Shown: positions 39,001-51,884, counted from the first letter of the stretch. The stretch: 64,000 bases of DNA from Phocoena phocoena (GCF_963924675.1 NC_089220.1:167324761-167388760); one strand, 5' to 3'. Numbers and translations: made by a program. Notes: a model not told the origin generated them from the sequence alone.

Positions 39001-39977
39001 CTCTCATGATCTTTTGTATTTCTGCAATGTCAGTTGTTACTTCCCTTTTTCATTTCTAATTCTATTGATTTGAGTCTTCTCCCATTTTTTCTTTTTTTTT
39101 TAAGGTTTTGTCTTTTTTTTTTTAATTAATTTATTTTTATTTATTTATTTATTTAGGGCTGCGTTGGGTCTTTGTTGCTGCGTGTGGGCTTTCTCTAGTT
39201 GCAGCTAGCGGGGGCTACTCTTCGCTGTGGTGCATAGGCTTCTCGCTGCGGTGGCTTCTCTTGTTGCAGAGCACGGGCTCTAGGCGCGCAGGCATCAGTA
39301 GTTGTGGCACATGGGCTCAGTAATTGTGCCTCGCGAGCTCCAGATCACAGGCTCAGTAGTTGTGGCGCACGGGCTTAGTTGCGCCGCGGCATGTGGGATC
39401 TTCCCGAACCAGGGCTCGAACCTGTGTCCCCTGCATTGGCAGGCAGATTCTTAACCGCTGCGCCACCAAAGAAGTCCCCTCCCATTTTTTCTTGATGAGT
39501 CTGGCTAATGGTTTATCAATTTTGTTTATCTTCTTAAAGAACCAGCTTTTAGTTTTATTGATCTTTGCTATCATTTCCTTCATTTCTTTTTCATTTATTT
39601 CTGACCTGTTCCTTATGATTTCTTTCCTTCTGCTAACTTTGGGGTGCTCTCCTCCGCGGCTCCGAAGCTTCCCCCCTCCGCCACCCGCAGTCTCTGCCCG
39701 CGAAGGGGCTTCCTAGCGTGTGGACACTTTTCCTCCTTCACCCCTCACACCTCCCACTGGTGCAGGTCCCATCCCTATCCTTTTGTCTCTGTTTATTCTG
39801 TTTTCTTTTGCCCTACCCAGGTACGTGGGGACTTTCTTGCCTTTTGGGAGGTCTGAGGTCTTCTGCCAGCGTTCAGTAGGTGTTCTGTAGGAGTTGTTCC
39901 ACGTGTAGATGTATTTCTGATGTATTTGTGGGGAGGAAGGTGACCTCCGCGTCTTACTCTTCTGCCATCTTCCCCCG
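36051..39977 (-). mobile_element. L1 element, 5' UTR joined to ORF2 (internal deletion), with nested SINE
   Basis: On the minus strand the element starts with GGGGGAAGATGGCAGAAGAG, the true L1 5' end (39977), and keeps about 330 bases of 5' UTR. Near 39646 it jumps into ORF2 upstream of the reverse transcriptase, so ORF1 and the ORF2 endonuclease are missing. ORF2 continues in broken frames (39007-38690, 38693-38157, 38129-37674, 37437-36904, 36885-36418). The FADD catalytic motif is at 38130-38141, with a stop a few codons before it. The 3' UTR ends near 36051. CCCCAGTCATTT flanks it at 36035-36046 and 39985-39996. A SINE is inserted at 39094-39478. It is dead and antisense to GPR158. Confidence 0.92.
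39094..39478 (-). mobile_element. Long tRNA-Glu SINE nested in L1
   Basis: Body from GGGCTGCGTTGGGTC to head CGCTGCGCCACCAAAGAAGTCC. CTCCCATTTTTTCTT is duplicated at 39079-39093 and 39479-39493. It is the long form with the repeated AGTAGTTGTGGC middle. Confidence 0.94.
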
Positions 39978-41834
39978 AATTCATCCCCAGTCATTTTTAA
40001 AGGAACCAAATGTAGATAATGTACAAAATGCATTAAGCAGAGCACCTGGCACATTCAACAGATGTTAGCTATGAAGTCAGACGAAATAAGGGACAAAAAG
40101 TACTTTTGAGTAGAATTCTTTTAACTACCACTGGCTAATTCTAATTAGTATATTAGTTGTTTAAAACACAAACAATTGATGCTTGGAAAAATGTTTATTT
40201 TCTTCAGTAGGGTAAAAATACTTCCAAGGATTTTGTCCACTTCTGTTAGTAATAAAGCAAAAGAAAGTCTCAGTCAAAGGATGTAATTTAGGGAACCCTG
40301 GTCAGGAGCCAGGAGACCTGGGATCCAGTCCCTGTTCTGCTGTCTTCACTATGAGTCAGCAGGGATGGAGCTAGCTTCTCCATGGGCGTATCCTGGCCCA
40401 GCTCTGCCCATCCCTGTGATTTGCTGCTCCCAGGAGCTGAGAAGGGAACAGACATTCTGGTCCCCGGTGTCCTAGTTGTGAAATACATTGCAACATCCAT
40501 CTTCTCCATGCTTCTCAGGTGAACAAACTGACTTCACCACAACCAGGATAACTGCAGCTCACCAAGCAGCACTTTCACGGCCACATCCACACACTGAAAA
40601 ATGTACCCGCAGACCACGTGGTCTCACAAAGTCACTTCACCCTTTAAGATTCTACCAGGAGTATCATTCTCATGGTTTTCATCATTGTACCTCTCATAAC
40701 TGTCTTTATTTTAACCAAAGAAAAGGCAGAAAGCCTCTAGAGTATCAAGGCTTCTGTTTGAAGTCAAACCCTGGAATGATAGAATTTGAGCTGTTCTCAA
40801 GCATTATTGAAGTTCTTTGACTTAGTACTTAACCATAACTTCTATGCAGCCCACCATACTATTAGAATAAAAACAGAGTAAGTTTACTTTGACCATAAAT
40901 TTTCTAAGTGGATAGGATTTAGAGAAAAACAGAAGACGAAATTAAAAGACACGCTTGGAAAATGAAACCTAAATGCTTCTTGTATGTATTTATTTGTGCC
41001 ATGTAAACTAATTTTTAAACAGGCTAAGAGGCATAAAATGTTATTAAATACAAAATGCCTTTGCAACATGGCAAAGCAGAGGATCACAGCTTGAGAGACA
41101 TTTGTACTTTGATGTTGTCTTTCTCTCAGCCCCTGTGGGTGTTCTAAGATAACGGATCTGGGACATCTTCAGTGGCAAAGAACTGATAGTAATTCTCACT
41201 TCTTTGCCTGACCCAGGCCTTTGGAAAGATAACTTGAAATTACTTTCATTATGGCATATTAATTTTTTAAAAGCTATGGTAGTTAACTTTTGACTAAGTG
41301 TCATTCCTTATAGATTAAAAATAGAATACCTCAGTTTTCTGAAAGCCCTATTTGAATCTTTGAATATGAATGCAATTTCCTTTTTAACTGTACCCATGCC
41401 TCCCATCAAAATCATTTACCACCAGAAATTATTTTTTAAAGCAGAAGCACAGCACATATTTCAACTCCCATGTGATAACACTGCAAAATTTGGTAACATC
41501 TGCATATTTTCTTTACTAATTGCAGTGTTAGTCTGAAGTTAATTATATTTTTTTCAGCCAGAGCATATTGTTTGATATTGCTTATGAAGTGATTTTAATG
41601 TTCAGCTTAGCTGTTAGGAGGAATCTTATTTTGTCTTATATTTTTAGAGGCAGTTCTCCATTGTAGCACACTAATTCACCTGATAACTACTTTTCTTTAA
41701 AAAAAATCTTCAGTATAACGTTATATGAAAACACTGCAATAGGTGGCAGGGGATAGTGTTTTCATAATTCAGCTACATGTGAATCCTTCACTTACAGTAT
41801 ATTTTTGTACTAGCATTGTTTAATAATATATTTT

Positions 41835-42184
41835 GGTTCTGAAGAACCTAGGGGCAGGGCAGGAATAAAGACGCAGATGTAGCGAATGGACTTGAGGACA
41901 TGGGGAGGGGGAAGGGTAAGCTGGGACAAAGTGAGAGAGTGGCATGGACATGTATACACTACCAAATGTAAAACAGATAGCTAGTGGGAAGCAGCCGCAT
42001 AGCACGGGGAGATCAGCTCGGTGCTCTGTGACCACCTAGAGGGGTGGGATAGGGAGGGTGGGAGGGAGACACAAGAGGGAGGAGATATAGGGATATATGT
42101 ATATGTAGCTGATTCACTTTGTTATAAAGCAGAAACTAACACACCATGGTAAAGCAATTATACTCCAATAAAGATGTTAAAAAA
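41835..42184 (+). mobile_element. Very short L1 3' end, sense
   Basis: It starts within the 3' UTR at GGTTCTGAAGAACCTAGGGG and ends ACTCCAATAAAGATGTTAAAAAAA. A diverged AATAATAT-type target lies at both sides (41821-41834, 42185-42196). Only the 3' UTR is present. Sequence is close to the L1 at 1478-2957, so it is from a similar L1 generation. Confidence 0.92.
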
Positions 42185-42414
42185 ATAATATTTTTGCATT
42201 CATCATTCTTGTGTGCCAAGCACAGCACCACACACCTAGCGGTCTGTCAGTAAGTAGCAATTGCCCCTATTAGGCATAATGCCAGTATGATCTTCAGATC
42301 ATGTGTACAGATGTTAGATTGATCTAGACATCCATCAGTGTTAGATGGAGTGGTAAGGTAACAGAAAGCCTACATCTCTAATGATGTGAAACTGATATCA
42401 TTTATATTCATTCA

Positions 42415-43640
42415 ATTCAACAAATATTTATTAAATCTTATCCATGTGTGATCAGTACTGTTGCTATCATCTATGTGGGCAAAGACAGAAAAAATAAATG
42501 AAAGACTCAATTCTTGCCCTGAAGAAGATCATCACAGTCGGAGCTCAAGACTCCATGAACAATTTTCTCCCAATTAGATATTGTGTGGCATTATTAGTCT
42601 CTGCATTGTGTAGTATACATAGTTAAAAATTGTAAGAGATTAGAGGAAGGAAACTTCAGTGCAAGTTAGAATCATTTCAGGTGGCCTTGTGATGGAGGTG
42701 GGACCTGAATCAGACATTGAAAAATTGGTTAATGTTTAGAAATGTGGGTGAGAGGAGATGTCGTATGTGAGCAATAGCATGAACAAAGACTCAGAAGCAA
42801 GAAGAATCTTTGGAGTGTTCAGAGGACGGTGAGTCTTCCTGGGTCAGCTCAGAGTTCGTGATGGGGAGCTTTGGGAGACTGTGTTGGATGCATAACATGA
42901 GGTCATAGAGGGCAAGGAGTAAAACAGTAGTGAGCTACTGAAGATTTCTCAATGAAGATGCATGCAGCTCCTCACAAAAGGCTAATGTGAGGGCCAGAGA
43001 CTAGGCAAGAAGTCAGAGTCTAAGAAATATACAGGCACAAAAGAATAAGGCCAAGCAATGGGACAGCTAACAGGAAGCCTGGGTGGCAAGAAAGTCTTGA
43101 AACTTCCTTGCAAGAAAGTCATCAAAGTCTTGAAACTTGAGATATGTCTGTCCTAGCAGGAACCCCTGTAGTCTTCCTTTGGGAGCAGGAATTATTTCAG
43201 GGTCCTAAGTGGGTGTGAGTGAATCTTCTAATGGAAATACGAATCAGTTAACCCAAATGGAGTGGCAGAGATTTGGACAAATCCTGATATGATCAAAGTG
43301 GAGCTTCAGAAAAATGAGCTTGTCACTGTTATGAAGAATGAATTAATAAAGGGTGAACCCGGGTTTAGATGGGACAGTTGATAAATAATTGTAACAAATA
43401 AGGAGTAAACTGGTAGGAGCCTGGGCAAGGATTATAATTGTGGACATTGAGAGAAGTGATACACATGAAAAGTAACTCAGGGTAGAAATGTGTCAGTGAA
43501 AGGTGGCACTGAGATTTCAAACCTGAGTGAAGAGGCAATAGTAGTAGTATGGACAAAAGTACAAGCCTTAGGAAAGAAAATTATACACGAACACGTCAGT
43601 ATTTCCTGACCCAGTAGAGCGCGGCTGGAAAGAACATTCA
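42415..43640 (-). mobile_element. L2 LINE fragment, about 1.2 kb
   Basis: It begins CATTCAATTCAACAAATATTTATTAAATC, the antisense L2 end. GGTGGCCTTGTGATGGAGGTGGGACCTGAATCAGACATTG and GAGGTCATAGAGGGCAAGGAG further along follow the L2 body. Confidence 0.72.
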
Positions 43641-44139
43641 GAGACATGGCCAGTGTCCAACCTACAGAATAATTGGGACCTCCACTCTAATCTCATGGAG
43701 ACCTTTGAGTGAGGTTCATTTTCCCTTTAACTTCTGACCACATCAGGGTTTTAGAGTAACTCTTGACAGATGTGTTTACTTAAGGGATTTTCAATGAGTA
43801 GGGCACTGCTTATTGTTTAAATATGGTAGAAATATGCTGAAACTTTGGCAGGTAAAACACCTGGGCATATGGGACTGGAAATCAGTGTTTCAGTATAGAA
43901 GTTGGTTACCCCTAGGTAATGCATTTGGTGAAATGTTTTCTCCAGATTAGAGCTTTCTTTTTGTTAATTAGATATCATCTTCCCATGAGGTCATGTCACT
44001 AAGACAGATAAAATGGATGGTAACAGTTACTGCTCAGAATGAATTAAAATAACAACATTCAGTTTGAAAAAAAAAAAGTCTAAGGAGATGTTTAACAATA
44101 AGAACCAATTATTTAACATCTGTTTTTATTTATTTATTT

Positions 44140-44375
44140 ATCTGACATCTACTCTGTCAGAAACTCTTAAGTGCTTTATAGCCATGATTCGATTTCATTA
44201 GCAAATAATCCCATGAAATACGTACTTTTATTATCCTCATTTTCCAGGTAAGGAGACTGTGACCAGAGAGGTTAAATTGCCTCAGATTATGCAAAGTTAA
44301 TTAGGGATCCAGCTAGAATTCCCCATCAGGTCTAGTGTGACTCTGAAGCCCTATCCTTAACTGCTACACTACGCT
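44140..44375 (-). mobile_element. MIR SINE
   Basis: TACTTTTATTATCCTCATTTTCCAG, GAGACTGTGACCAGAGAGGTTAAATTGCC and CCCTATCCTTAACTGCTACACTACGC follow antisense MIR over nearly full length. Confidence 0.85.
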
Positions 44376-44737
44376 TGTCTCTTCTGGCTTGAGCAAGCAA
44401 ACGAGGTAACTGTGAATTTCACTAAGCCTTTAGCATATACCCTCCAAAGATGTGATGTCTGTCATGTGTGAAGAAATAATGGTTCAATTATAAACTATGC
44501 CACTGAATGTTTAGCAGCCTATTTTCTCACATTTCTGGCAATGGAGGTCTTTATGTATTGAACCAGACTCAATGCAGTAAGAATTTAAATTTCTAGGAGT
44601 TGCATGTAAACACATTATAAACTTTTGTTGCCTTGAGGGCTTTATTGTGACCCAGATGCTCTATGAACAGCTTAAACTTAGGTTGGGAATGTGGAAAATT
44701 ATTTTACAATTGTTTTAGGAAAAAGCCAGGTATTAGC

Positions 44738-44739
44738 GC

Positions 44740-44781
<42 letters not shown>
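44738..44781 (+). repeat. (CA)n microsatellite
   Basis: CA units with one early CG change, then about 18 pure units. It lies about 260 bases upstream of the GPR158 exon at 45040. CA repeats in this position can act as hnRNP L sites in other genes; here that is only a possibility. Confidence 0.95.
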
Positions 44782-44784
<3 letters not shown>

Positions 44785-45039
44785 CTGAGATGCCAAACAC
44801 TATTTTAAAATTATTTTAATTAAAAAAAGCACAAAGTGTACCTGTGAAAAAATCCTCTATACACTGAATAAAAATTTTAAATAAATACATGGCATAAGTA
44901 TTCATATATGAACATTTTGTCTGCATCTATTTCTATGTGTTTCTATCCTAGACACAAAATGCATGCTAAAGAGCTTAAATTTTACTTCCTTCTTCACCTG
45001 TAAAACTAACAGAGAATTGTTTGTTTGTTCTTCTCACAG

Positions 45040-45178
45040 CTGAATTTTTATTCCTCCTATGGGGTGTTTATCTCTGCTACGCGGTGCGAACGGTCCCATC
45101 AGCTTTTCACGAGCCGCGCTATATGGCTGTTGCAGTTCACAATGAGCTCATTATCTCCGCTATATTCCATACAATTAG
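45040..45178 (+). CDS. GPR158: GPR158 exon: TM5, intracellular loop 3, most of TM6
   Basis: The exon completes an Ala codon (G|CT), encodes 45 codons and leaves AG of an Arg codon. It reads EFLFLLWGVYLCYAV (rest of TM5), RTVPSAFHEPRYMAVAVHNE (intracellular loop 3) and LIISAIFHTI (TM6). Intracellular loop 3 is short and basic, as expected for class C receptors. The acceptor is TTCTCACAG at 45039. The donor is not GT: the exon ends ATTAG and the intron begins GCAAGT, a strong match to the GC-donor consensus. Only this junction keeps the frame into the next exon, giving HTIRFVLASRL. A GT at 45183-45184 would add four bases and lead to a TGA at 50588-50590. Confidence 0.95.
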
Positions 45179-45184
45179 GCAAGT
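45179..45184 (+). promoter_or_regulatory. GPR158: Non-canonical GC 5' splice site
   Basis: The intron starts GCAAGT after exon end ATTAG, that is AG|GCAAGT, the classic U1-compatible GC donor. Phase 2 joining to A|TTTGTT at 50561 restores an Arg codon and the TM6 sequence. The nearest GT at 45183-45184 gives a frameshift and a TGA ten codons into the next exon. Confidence 0.9.
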
Positions 45185-48100
45185 GATCTGCAGAGCCACT
45201 CAACAACTGTTTTATTTTTCTGATGTGTTGCAGTTTAATTTAATAGCAAAATTGGATAAGATACACAATGGAAAGATGTAGGAAGGATAGTGTTTTATAA
45301 GTTGACTAATTTCTTTGTCACAGAAATGGCAGATGAATCGTTTTGTTTTTTTCTTAAACTCTGCTGTTCTTAGTTCCTTCTGATGAGTTGTTTATCGCCT
45401 TCATTTATTTGGAAGGGTAACTCAGTGTTATTGTATTGTGTTAAACCACTTATGGGGATGTCATTAGGTATATTGTTTATGATACATAATACTGTTTGTT
45501 CTGAAGATATAAAGCAATACATGCATACATTATAAAATAGATACAGGTAAATTGTCTATGTTTTCATTCATGTTTATTATGCTGGTTTATACTTTCAAAA
45601 CTTTAACACTCAGATAACTTATGTATGTGAAATCTGTTGAATTCAGAACCAAAAAACCACTCCAAGATGATGACTGGATTTTTGTGTGCAGTGGGGTTCT
45701 TTCACCATTGCACTGTAGTGATGACTTTCTGTGGTAAGAAAATATGGCCTGGCCCTCCGTTTCTTATTATTCCATGTATCTCCATAACCAATGAGTACAA
45801 AGGAGGAAAAAAGTGGCTTATGATAAGTGAACAAAATGAAATATGTTTGACTTACCTCAACAAGAACAACAACCAAACAACAACCAAAAAGGAATCCTAT
45901 AGCCTGAAAAGCAACAAAAAGATGTCATTTAATTGCTCGACATATATTAAAAGTTAGGACACACTTAAGAATGTAATTAGAAATTTTGAATATTAGTCTT
46001 GGCCCGCAGTGGAAAGATAGAGATGAATAATAGGGTGGAAAGGTGTGGATCTGCGGAAGTTTTGCAGGATGTTTATCACCTCTCACTTTAGTCAATAATC
46101 ATAAAATGGCATCTTGCACTTCTAGGAATAGATGATGCCAAAGAGCAGTTGGGGCTCAGGCATAATCTACACTTTTTAAACTCTTAAAGTAAGAGAAAGA
46201 GGTATTTATGATCTGACAACCCTGGAAATTCCATCAGAGACGGCCAGGAATCAAGGGAATTTGCCCCCTTGCTGTGTCTTGCCCTCTCTCAAGAGAGAGA
46301 AAAGAGAGAAAGAGTAGAAGAGGGAGGAAAGATGAGATGCAGAATATGAAATCATAAATAAGCAAAGAAAAGGATGCTTTCTCTAGTTCCACTCAGACTA
46401 GAGCTCAAGGATATGAGTGAGGATGCCCTGGGGTAAAATGCCGTGAGCACCAGAGGGCACTTTGTCATGGTGCCAGAGCTCCAGAGCCTTCACATTTCTT
46501 CCAACCCCTCTCCCCAAAAAAGCTGCATCATTTTTGTTGTTTGTTTTCAGAACATCAAACACATATGTTTCAAGATCTAACAAACATGCTTATCTAGAAC
46601 CATTGATAAGTTAAATGTTATATTAACAAACCAACTAGAGAGTTATAAGCATGTAAGAAGGCTTATCACATGGACTTCCCTGGTTGTCCAGTGGTTAAGA
46701 CTCCACGCTCCCAATGTAGGGGGCCCGGGATTCGACCCCTGGTCAAGGAACTAAGATCCCACATGCTGCACAGCGCAGCCAATAAATAAATAAATAAAAC
46801 AGTGGCTATGTAAATCAGCCATATTCAGTAAAAAATACAAATTGAAAAAAAAGGCTTATCACAGATGAGTTTAAATGTCTTCTACTGTCAGAATGTAACT
46901 GTCATGCAGAGTTTCCCACTTGTGCCCTAAAATTAACTGTTATGTTTCTTAGAACCAAATTAATTGCCCAAGAAATTAAATCTGTTCAACACAGTTGCCA
47001 AAATTGATCTATATCTTTTCAACCTGTTCAATTTTACTCTGTTCAATTTCCATCATTTAATGTGTTTTTTCAATAGATTTTCAACTCTCAGCTGGCCCAA
47101 GTCCTTTCAGAAGTAGGCAAGGTAAATGATTTTTAAATGAACTTTAAAAAAATTCTTAATAGTAAGGCAATAGATGGTTATTTCAAAAAAAATCATAAAG
47201 TGATAAAGAGAAAATAAACTCCCTAATCCAACCACCCAAAGATAAGCACTATTAACATATTAGTAAATCACTGTTATATGTTTTTATATGCATGTGTATT
47301 TATGACACATCACATTTGATAGCTCCCTTCTAGGAATGTCACAGTGAAGCTAGCATACCAAGAAGTCCTGCTGTACAGATACCTGTTTAACTTTGTTTAA
47401 CCAATATTTTCCAAATGTAACCGACCATGGAATCCGCCCAACCCTTACGTCTGATAACAGCAGCCACGCTTCAGAAAACACTGTTTTATCACTGAACGAG
47501 GGTGATAGGAAATATGTTAAATACTTGTTGAAAATAACTTTCTTACTTTGCTTAGGTCTTTCCTACAGAGTCCCAAACAACCCAGCCAGAAGAATCATAT
47601 AAACCATGAGCTGGGTTCACGTAGATGCAAGCTCTGATTGAATGGTTCATGGTGAACCTAGTAGGTTTGGTATTGAGCAGACATAGCATACTCTTCTTCC
47701 AGACAACTCTTTAATCCCCTATCAGTTTTGAACAGGGAGGACTTCAAATGGTAGCAGAGGGACTAGCCTTGGTATCTTTTGGTATCTTCTTAGGCAAGGC
47801 TAAGCAAACCTGAATGGGAAGCTCTGCATTTCAAGTTCCAAATTTGACTTACCTTTCTACATAGACCAGCCTCGATTAGATGGTGGCACATTGGCTTCAA
47901 AGAATCGTAGCTACTCTCTTGAATGTTTAATTTGTATGGCCATAAGGGACCAGTGATGGAATTATAGTTTAACACATTAAATCTACAGAACACTGATTTT
48001 AGGGGGATGAGCCAGGAGCAAGTAAAACGCAGTGATAATTAAAGAAATCAAGTATGCACAATTTCTTATTTACATGTGGACTGAGTTCCTATATGCTGTG

Positions 48101-50560
48101 GTTCCAGCATTAATAAAGTTCAAGGATAAAAAGCAATAACATAAAAATTTAAATCAGCTGGATCCATCTTGGCAGTTTTTTCCTAGAATGAAATAATATT
48201 AAATAAGGCATCCAACATTAGCAAAGATATTCTCTATCAATAGGATATATATGTTCTTCTTGTCTGCTTAAAATATAAAATTATGTATACATATATGTAT
48301 GTATTCATATTTATACATACACATATATAAATTAAAAACTATGACTACATATTATGTACAGATTTACCTTCTTTCTTACCAAATTGTCAGACTGAACAAA
48401 AATAACCTAAAAGGGTTAAGTCTAGAAGGATAAATGATGAGAAGGCATTTCTCTCAGTCTGTTCTAACCCTTTACTTATTTTTAGTACTAAGCATAAAGC
48501 AAACCTTTGGGAAAGTGCAAGGCTTTTAAAAAGTTTGCCTTTATTCTTAGCCTCAATGTTCAAATATTTCGATGCGCCTGATTTTTGGACCGATTTTTTA
48601 AGTTGAAATACTATTTTTTAAAATGAAGCTTTAATACTATTTCAAAACCCAGTTGTTCTGAAGGTATTTCTAATCAAAACTGCAACCTAAAAAAATCTGG
48701 CAGTAATTAAAAGCTGATTAAGGACAATCGATGTTAGCATATCTCAAAATTATTTTTTGGAAGATTCACTGTTCTAATTCAAAATATATGTACCCATTCT
48801 TTTTTCCAGATATTGTCAGGCTAGTTTCAAGTTCACCTGTGTTGGCATTTGAGATAGGAATTCCCAGTACATAAGGCTGCTTTTTGACTGTAAATCCATC
48901 TCCTTTGATGTAACTGTCTGCTCCAGTACTGGCACGGGCCCCAGCAGATTGGGATTGTATTATTTTCAGGGGTACATTTTCTACTGCTTCTGTGCCTCAG
49001 TATTGTGTCTCAGAGACTATAACTTTTTATTGAGTAAGATGATCCTATTTTAATGCTTAAAAAAAAATCTTACTTCACCCAGCACGGACTGTATAGTCAA
49101 AAGTATCCCGTCCCTGAACAAAGTGAATATTCAGTCACATTCAAAGCAGGTATGAAGCCACTTTTCTCACAAAGGAGCTAGAAAAGATGTTAATTCAGAA
49201 AATCCCTTTTAGTTGTCTGTGAAGTATCATGGCCATTCTGCACTTCTGTGTATAAGTCTATGTTTTTTATATCTCCAGACACAGGGGGAAAAACTCTTAT
49301 CTCCATTTTGATGACTCCTGAGCTTTCATTTTAGCTTGATTTTTTTGGGGGGGGAAGGGATGGAAGTGAAAATTTGGAAGAAATAGCCTTGATGGAAATT
49401 TTGTTTTAAATATTAATAATATTAATTTACTTAGTAAATTTGTCATGAATATGGTATAATGCAGAAATAGAATTAGTCTCTTCTCTTTTTAGATTCATAT
49501 ATGTTTATTTCATGATTATATCATAAGCATTTTCTTAGGATATGAGCTTTTCAAATTTGATGATGTATATCATTGAAACAAAATGCTAATTCTCTAATTC
49601 CAAAAGCACTAAAATCTCATATTTAGCTTTCATGGATAAACAATAGATGGGAAAACATTAAAAGAAGAATATGAATGCAAAATGACCTTAATAAAAGCAA
49701 TATCTGGTTTCTGCATAAAGATGAGTCCTTAACACATGAGTTTTAGTTTGTACATGTACCTACTGATTTGTGAAAACATTCCCAAATTACCAGATCAGAT
49801 ATTAATAATGAATTTTTCCTATACATGTTACTTGAAGGGCCGTCCTGGAACACACGTTTTTAAATTCCTCAATAAGATAAGATTTTAAATATTATATTTT
49901 ACATTATTTTAAAATAATTTGATGCTCTATAAAAACTAAGGTTTGTATTTTAAAAGATGCACTTTGTATGTCAACTATATTTCAATTTGTAAAAACAATT
50001 TTAAAAAGATGCACATTACACACCATTAGTACATATACATTTTATCCATTACATTGCTTATGATTTAAACTTCTGGGATCATTCACTAAAACAGATATTT
50101 ACCCACTTTTTCCCCTCAGTTCTAATTAATATTTTTAAGTGAAGAATATTATGATCAAGAGTTATTTGGATGTGTCTTATAACCTAAATTTGCCTGAAAC
50201 AATCATTTTTTAACCTACTCTTCTTTTGAATTCACATGTGTTCACTGCTTTTGCTTTGCACATTCAACTTACCTACAAAATAATAATCCAAGGAAGTGTT
50301 TAGCACATTATATATGTATGTGTTATCTTTCTTACTACTGATAATTTTAAGAACTAAAGGGTTCATATCTTATGCATCTAATTAGGGTTACTTAGACCCT
50401 TATTCTTCTGTGATGAAAATATATGTCATAGAAATAACAGTATGACTTCTTTCTTGCTTGCTTTCTTTTACTAATACATTGAGAAAAAGAGTTTCCAAGT
50501 ATCCTAGTGTTTTAAGTAGAGATCTTGTTGGGTTGCTAATGTGGTGAATTCTCATTTCAG
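45185..50560 (+). other. GPR158: GPR158 GC-AG intron, 5.4 kb
   Basis: The intron starts at 45179 with GC and ends with AG at 50559-50560, phase 2. Its only clear insertion is the + strand SINE at 46671-46850. An L1-like scrap lies near 49955-50000 and an AT-rich TATG/TACA-type stretch near 48285-48345. The rest is unremarkable AT-rich sequence. Confidence 0.85.
46671..46850 (+). mobile_element. tRNA-derived SINE (Bov-tA/CHRS-like), sense
   Basis: It begins with GGACTTCCCTGGTTGTCCAG and ends with (AAAT)n and an A-rich tail. AAGGCTTATCACA is duplicated exactly at 46658-46670 and 46851-46863. Confidence 0.93.
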
Positions 50561-50666
50561 ATTTGTTCTTGCCTCAAGACTTCAGTCTGATTGGATGTTG
50601 ATGCTGTATTTTGCACATACTCATTTGACTGTGACAGTGACCATTGGGTTGCTTTTGATTCCAAAG
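50561..50666 (+). CDS. GPR158: GPR158 exon: end of TM6, extracellular loop 3, TM7
   Basis: One base completes the split Arg codon, followed by 35 codons. The sequence reads FVLASRLQSDWMLMLYFAHT and then HLTVTVTIGLLLIPK. The FVLASRL part closes TM6, a very short loop QSD follows, and TM7 runs from WMLML to GLLLIPK. The acceptor is TCTCATTTCAG at 50560 and the donor is CCAAAG|GTATTC at 50666/50667. The downstream intron is phase 0. The upstream partner is the GC donor at 45179. No stop or frameshift is present. Confidence 0.95.
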
Positions 50667-51184
50667 GTATTCCTCCAACATTACTTTTCTCTTGCAAGAT
50701 AGTTGTTTTAAATGAGCGTGGAATTGTTTCTCCTTTAAAAAATATCTGGCAATATAGGCAAAGGGAGGTGTGAAGATTTGCTTGACACGCTACAATGTTT
50801 TTAAAACTCCCTCCTCAGGAATCTAGGTGTCTCTTTTCTTTGGGGATTTATTAAACATCTCACATAATTTTTAACTGCCTTAGTTTGTACAAAACCCATC
50901 ATCCGTTTTAGTCCTTTTCCAAATACTTTGATATCTATTCATGTTTTAATTATTAGGGGTTCAAGGTGGCCTTTCATTGTAGCTGTAACCTCAAGGTCGT
51001 TTTTAAAGAGAATTATCCTAGTCTAAGAATCCTCTTGTTTGGATTCATATTCAGGGAAGTACTGTGTTTTAAACATTCAGAGAATTTTTATGTAAATAGA
51101 AATAATTATAATGTTGTATAAAAAGAGTCTTGCTTAACAATGATGGATTCTGACAAAGACTTATCTACACAGCATTCTGACGTG

Positions 51185-51395
51185 GAGGGAAATGGGCCAG
51201 GACTCAGAATACAGGGATTCTGAACTCATACCCCACCCCAAGTTAGCTGTGTAATGTAACGTTAGGCAAGACTTTTCATCTCTCTGAGTCTGTTTCCTCA
51301 TCTATGACATGATAGCAGTGAGGCTGCTTGGAATAAAACAAAATGATACCTGAGTTTTGGAAAAAAGATACTACACAAATTATCATTATTTTCCT
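51185..51395 (+). mobile_element. MIR SINE
   Basis: GTTAGCTGTGTAATGTAACGTTAGGC, CTCTCTGAGTCTGTTTCCTCATCTATGAC and AAAATGATACCTG follow MIR. Confidence 0.7.
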
Positions 51396-51884
51396 CTTTT
51401 ACATGTTGTAGAAAGACAAAATATTAGAACAAAATATTATGTGTAGAAAAACAAAAATTATCATTGTTTTCCCCTTTTACATGTAGGAAAACAAAATACA
51501 TCTTTATCAGTGTCGTACAATGTAACGTTAGCACAGCTGAAACCAGAATTGTGATTTCACTCTAGGCTTCCTTTACCTCACCTCTCACAGTTAACCAAAA
51601 CATTGAACTTCAGCCTGATTGAAAAGGCCAAACAATTGTAAACAGAGCAAAATGCCTATTTTCTTCCTTACTTGAATTACACCAAATAGCCATAATTTTC
51701 ATGGATGTGTCTGTTCCTGCAATCTATCTTAACCATCTTTATACTGTACGTAATATGATTACATTTTTATTAGATGGGTATATACTCAGACTATTTATTT
51801 ATTCATTCAAAAAATTGTTATTGAGCTCCAGAGACAATTGAAAACATATGTTTACACAAAAATTTGTTCTTGATGTCTATTACC

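Larger units (their letters stand above)
28885..45039 (+). other. GPR158: GPR158 intron, 16.2 kb
   Basis: This is a GT-AG intron of phase 1. The first 6.3 kb is mostly unique AT-rich DNA with a G-rich/TG tract at 30379-30433 and an L2 end near 32590. Then come a SINE (35244-35457), a 3.9 kb antisense L1 with a nested SINE (36051-39977), a short sense L1 3' end (41835-42184), a long L2 copy (42415-43640), a MIR and a CA microsatellite (44738-44781). I found no coding signal. Confidence 0.85.

Noticed and set aside
45183..45184. GT as the donor for exon 45040-45178
   Set aside because: It breaks the frame and ends at 50588-50590. The GC donor four bases earlier restores TM6 exactly.
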